Positions 62,491-64,000 of a stretch of 64,000 nucleotides of DNA are shown here, piece after piece. Location of the stretch: NCBI RefSeq assembly GCF_030815085.1, contig NZ_JAUSWG010000001.1; one strand, written 5' to 3'. Under the pieces are notes generated by a model. It had not been told where the DNA came from, did not search any database, and saw only the letters and a list, made by a program, of their open reading frames with translations. Source of the DNA: Paraclostridium ghonii. GTDB taxonomy: Bacteria; Bacillota; Clostridia; Peptostreptococcales; Peptostreptococcaceae. The translations under genes were made by a program, and so were the position numbers. Each line of letters opens with the position of its first letter. Positions within the stretch are counted from its first letter, which is position 1.

Positions 62491-63378
62491 ATGAGCCAAG
62501 GAATAGTTGTATATGACTTTAAAAAGCCACAAAGATATTCTACTGGAAACATGAGATTTCTATCTATAATAGAAGAAGAGTTTTGTAAGAATATAAACTT
62601 ATTTGTAGCTTATGAATTAAAAAGACCTAGTATAGTGTGTAAATTAGAAAAAATAGAACAAACAAATTATGAAGAATTTATGAATATGATTCCTAATGAC
62701 TCGGTGATTATTGAGCATTCAATACAACCACTAGTTCAAGGACTTATATATCAAATAGATAAGAGTATAGCACTTACATTTGTAGATTTAATACTTGGGG
62801 GAGATGGAGTATTTAGCGATTACAAGCGAGAGCTAACGGAAGTAGATAGAGAACTTATATCTTATATAGGAAGTAAGTTTTTAACAAAAATGCATATATT
62901 TGAAGGTTGTGAGCATAGAGAAGTATCAAATATTTACACCAATGTAGGTTCTAGTAAAAAATATCCAGTAAGTGAATCAGTTTTAATTTCTCATATGAAA
63001 ATGATGGATGGAAATAAAGAAGTAGGAAAAATGACTTTTTGCAATCCGTATAGCTGTATGGAACCTGTGTTAGAGCAATTAGAACCAAAAAGACTTTTTA
63101 AAAGCAAAAACATTGAATATGATTTTGAATTTACAAATGCAATTTATAATAAAATTTGTGGAACAAGTGCAGAGATGATTGCAGTATTAGGTAAAACAGA
63201 GATAAGTGTAGAAGAGTTATTAGATATAAAATTAGGAGATATTATAACTCTAGATACTAAAATAGATGGAGATATAGACCTTCATGTAGGAGGATCTAAA
63301 TCTTTTAAATGCAAACCAGGGCTTATTAAAAATAAGCGTGGTATTATTATAACAGATAGTGCAAAGAAGGAAGTGTAA
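62491..63378 (+). CDS. fliM: FliM-type flagellar motor switch protein without the CheY-binding N-terminus
   Basis: 295 residues. The middle CheC-like domain (VVYDFKKPQRYSTGNMRFLSI onward) and the C-terminal SpoA domain (ISVEELLDIKLGDIITLDTK) are recognisable. The standard N-terminal LSQxEIDALL CheY-binding peptide is absent; an in-frame stop nine bases upstream rules out a longer start. AGGAG is 15 bases ahead of ATG, farther than usual. It may be an alternative or auxiliary switch protein. Confidence 0.8.
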   Translation: MSQGIVVYDFKKPQRYSTGNMRFLSIIEEEFCKNINLFVAYELKRPSIVCKLEKIEQTNYEEFMNMIPNDSVIIEHSIQPLVQGLIYQIDKSIALTFVDLILGGDGVFSDYKRELTEVDRELISYIGSKFLTKMHIFEGCEHREVSNIYTNVGSSKKYPVSESVLISHMKMMDGNKEVGKMTFCNPYSCMEPVLEQLEPKRLFKSKNIEYDFEFTNAIYNKICGTSAEMIAVLGKTEISVEELLDIKLGDIITLDTKIDGDIDLHVGGSKSFKCKPGLIKNKRGIIITDSAKKEV

Positions 63379-63382
63379 TCAT

Positions 63383-63646
63383 ATGAGTGAAAAATTTGAT
63401 AGAGTATTAGATATAGAGCTTAAGGTAAGTGCAATACTTGGAAGAACAAAAATATCATTAAAAGACATATTTGAATTATCAAAGGGGTCTTTAATTGAAC
63501 TAGATACATTTGAAGGACAAGAGGTTGAGATAAATGTAAATGGTAGAAAAATAGGTTATGGGCAAGTTGTAATTGTTGATGAAAACTTTGGAGTTAGAAT
63601 AACACGTATATTAGGAGAAGAAGAATTGGTAAAAACCATAGGATAA
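63383..63646 (+). CDS. fliN: FliN-type motor switch protein (SpoA domain only)
   Basis: 87 residues, consisting of one SpoA domain: VSAILGRTKISLKDIFELSKGSLIELD, then VEINVNGRKIGYGQVVIVDENFGVRIT. It lacks the FliY phosphatase part. GGAAGTGTAATC precedes ATG 63383; five bases after fliM. It likely forms a switch complex with the FliM-type protein. Last gene of the operon. Confidence 0.85.
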   Translation: MSEKFDRVLDIELKVSAILGRTKISLKDIFELSKGSLIELDTFEGQEVEINVNGRKIGYGQVVIVDENFGVRITRILGEEELVKTIG

Positions 63647-63648
63647 AT

Positions 63649-63689
63649 AAAAGGGCTATCGACTAAAATATATGACGATAGCCCTTTTT
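63649..63689. terminator. Bidirectional terminator of the che operon
   Basis: AAAAGGGCTATCG pairs with CGATAGCCCTTTT across a 14-base loop, then Ts. Confidence 0.88.
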
Positions 63690-63775
63690 AAGTATGCCTA
63701 GAATGGGAAGGACTTGAAAGTTAAGTTCTTCCCCAATATGTATATTTATCTATGGGTTACATATAATTTCTTTAT

Positions 63776-64000
63776 TTACTGATTTGTAGCTTCCTTTTGA
63801 GACAATTCTTTTTCATATTTTTCCATTTCAGGCTCTGAACCAAATATAAAGTGGCCAGGTCTTATTTCAACCCACTTAGGCTTATGCTCAGAATAATCAT
63901 GAACGCTAGCATCGTATTTTATACGAACTCTATGTCTTTCATGTTCTGGATCTGGTAGAGGGATCGCTGATAGTAATGATTTTGTATAAGGATGTAGAGG
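63776..64000 (-). CDS. Oligopeptide ABC transporter ATP-binding protein, C-terminal part (OppF/AppF type)
   Basis: Only the last 75 codons are inside the window. They read PLHPYTKSLLSAIPLPDPEH, the characteristic C-terminal oligopeptide/dipeptide ATPase extension, then HRVRIKYDASVHDYSEHKPK and RPGHFIFGSEPEMEKYEKEL. This region follows the nucleotide-binding domain and holds a structural element often with an Fe-S or C-terminal seal. The gene continues past position 64000 on the minus strand. Confidence 0.85.
   Translation of the reverse strand, partial: PLHPYTKSLLSAIPLPDPEHERHRVRIKYDASVHDYSEHKPKWVEIRPGHFIFGSEPEMEKYEKELSQKEATNQ

Noticed and set aside
1..64000. CRISPR array, tRNA, rRNA, IS element or prophage
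   Set aside because: No regularly spaced repeats, transposase or phage proteins, or cloverleaf-like sequences were found by eye; a tRNAscan or repeat search would settle it.

Overview
The window comes from a low-GC, AT-rich, Gram-positive anaerobe of the Clostridia. Gene content and order suggest the Peptostreptococcaceae (relatives of Clostridioides difficile, Paeniclostridium, Paraclostridium); this is inferred from recognisable families, not from a database search. Supporting signs are strong GGAGG ribosome-binding sites, frequent TTG/GTG starts, many intrinsic terminators, an [FeFe]-hydrogenase, an M42 peptidase, a GerMN-type lipoprotein, a Cys-rich candidate spore-surface protein and a full CheC/CheD chemotaxis set. 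No transposase, prophage, CRISPR array, rRNA or tRNA was seen, so this looks like core chromosome.

Layout. 0-14 kb: short, mostly single-gene units: UgtP-like glycosyltransferase, nucleoside-recognition membrane protein, M42 peptidase, a PadR-DUF1700-DUF4097 envelope operon with two palindromic operators, a gene broken at a nine-A run, a Cys/Met-rich coiled-coil protein, YlbF-like, GNAT, Amidase_6, CBS, parvulin and TSCPD proteins. 14-29 kb: a DUF1858 CxxC protein behind a Crp/Fnr-type palindrome, a STAS-less SulP transporter, glycerol kinase, lipoproteins, YaaA, DUF975, CstA with a partner gene, a YtrA-type GntR/ABC operon, RidA and an NCS2 purine permease. 29-40 kb: a rhodanese / TVP38 / Fe-S / TVP38 / CDP-alcohol phosphotransferase cluster, a DMT exporter, a candidate sRNA, an SOS-type promoter ahead of a 52-residue protein and an EEP-family nuclease/phosphatase, a VanW protein, a membrane-anchored pseudokinase, a pentapeptide-repeat K+ channel and a DacF-type carboxypeptidase. 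40-49 kb: the housekeeping run rpsB-tsf-pyrH-frr-(small ORF)-uppS-cdsA-dxr-rseP-ispG (translation, isoprenoids, phospholipid and undecaprenyl synthesis). 49-64 kb: [FeFe]-hydrogenase, two paralogous lipoproteins, two MCPs each with a matching sigma-D (sigma-28) promoter, then cheA-cheB-cheC-cheD-cheW-cheR-cheY-fliM-fliN, and the 3' end of an oligopeptide ABC ATPase.

The observations I consider most worth following are: the pseudokinase lacking all catalytic residues; the LexA-box promoter with a tiny unknown protein; the free-standing promoter/terminator pair that looks like an sRNA gene; two genes whose good Shine-Dalgarno sequences point to ATC or ATT start codons; the A9 frameshift; and the KKKC/NPC-containing Cys-rich protein. 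I did not find one unmistakable new multi-gene defence or biosynthetic system.
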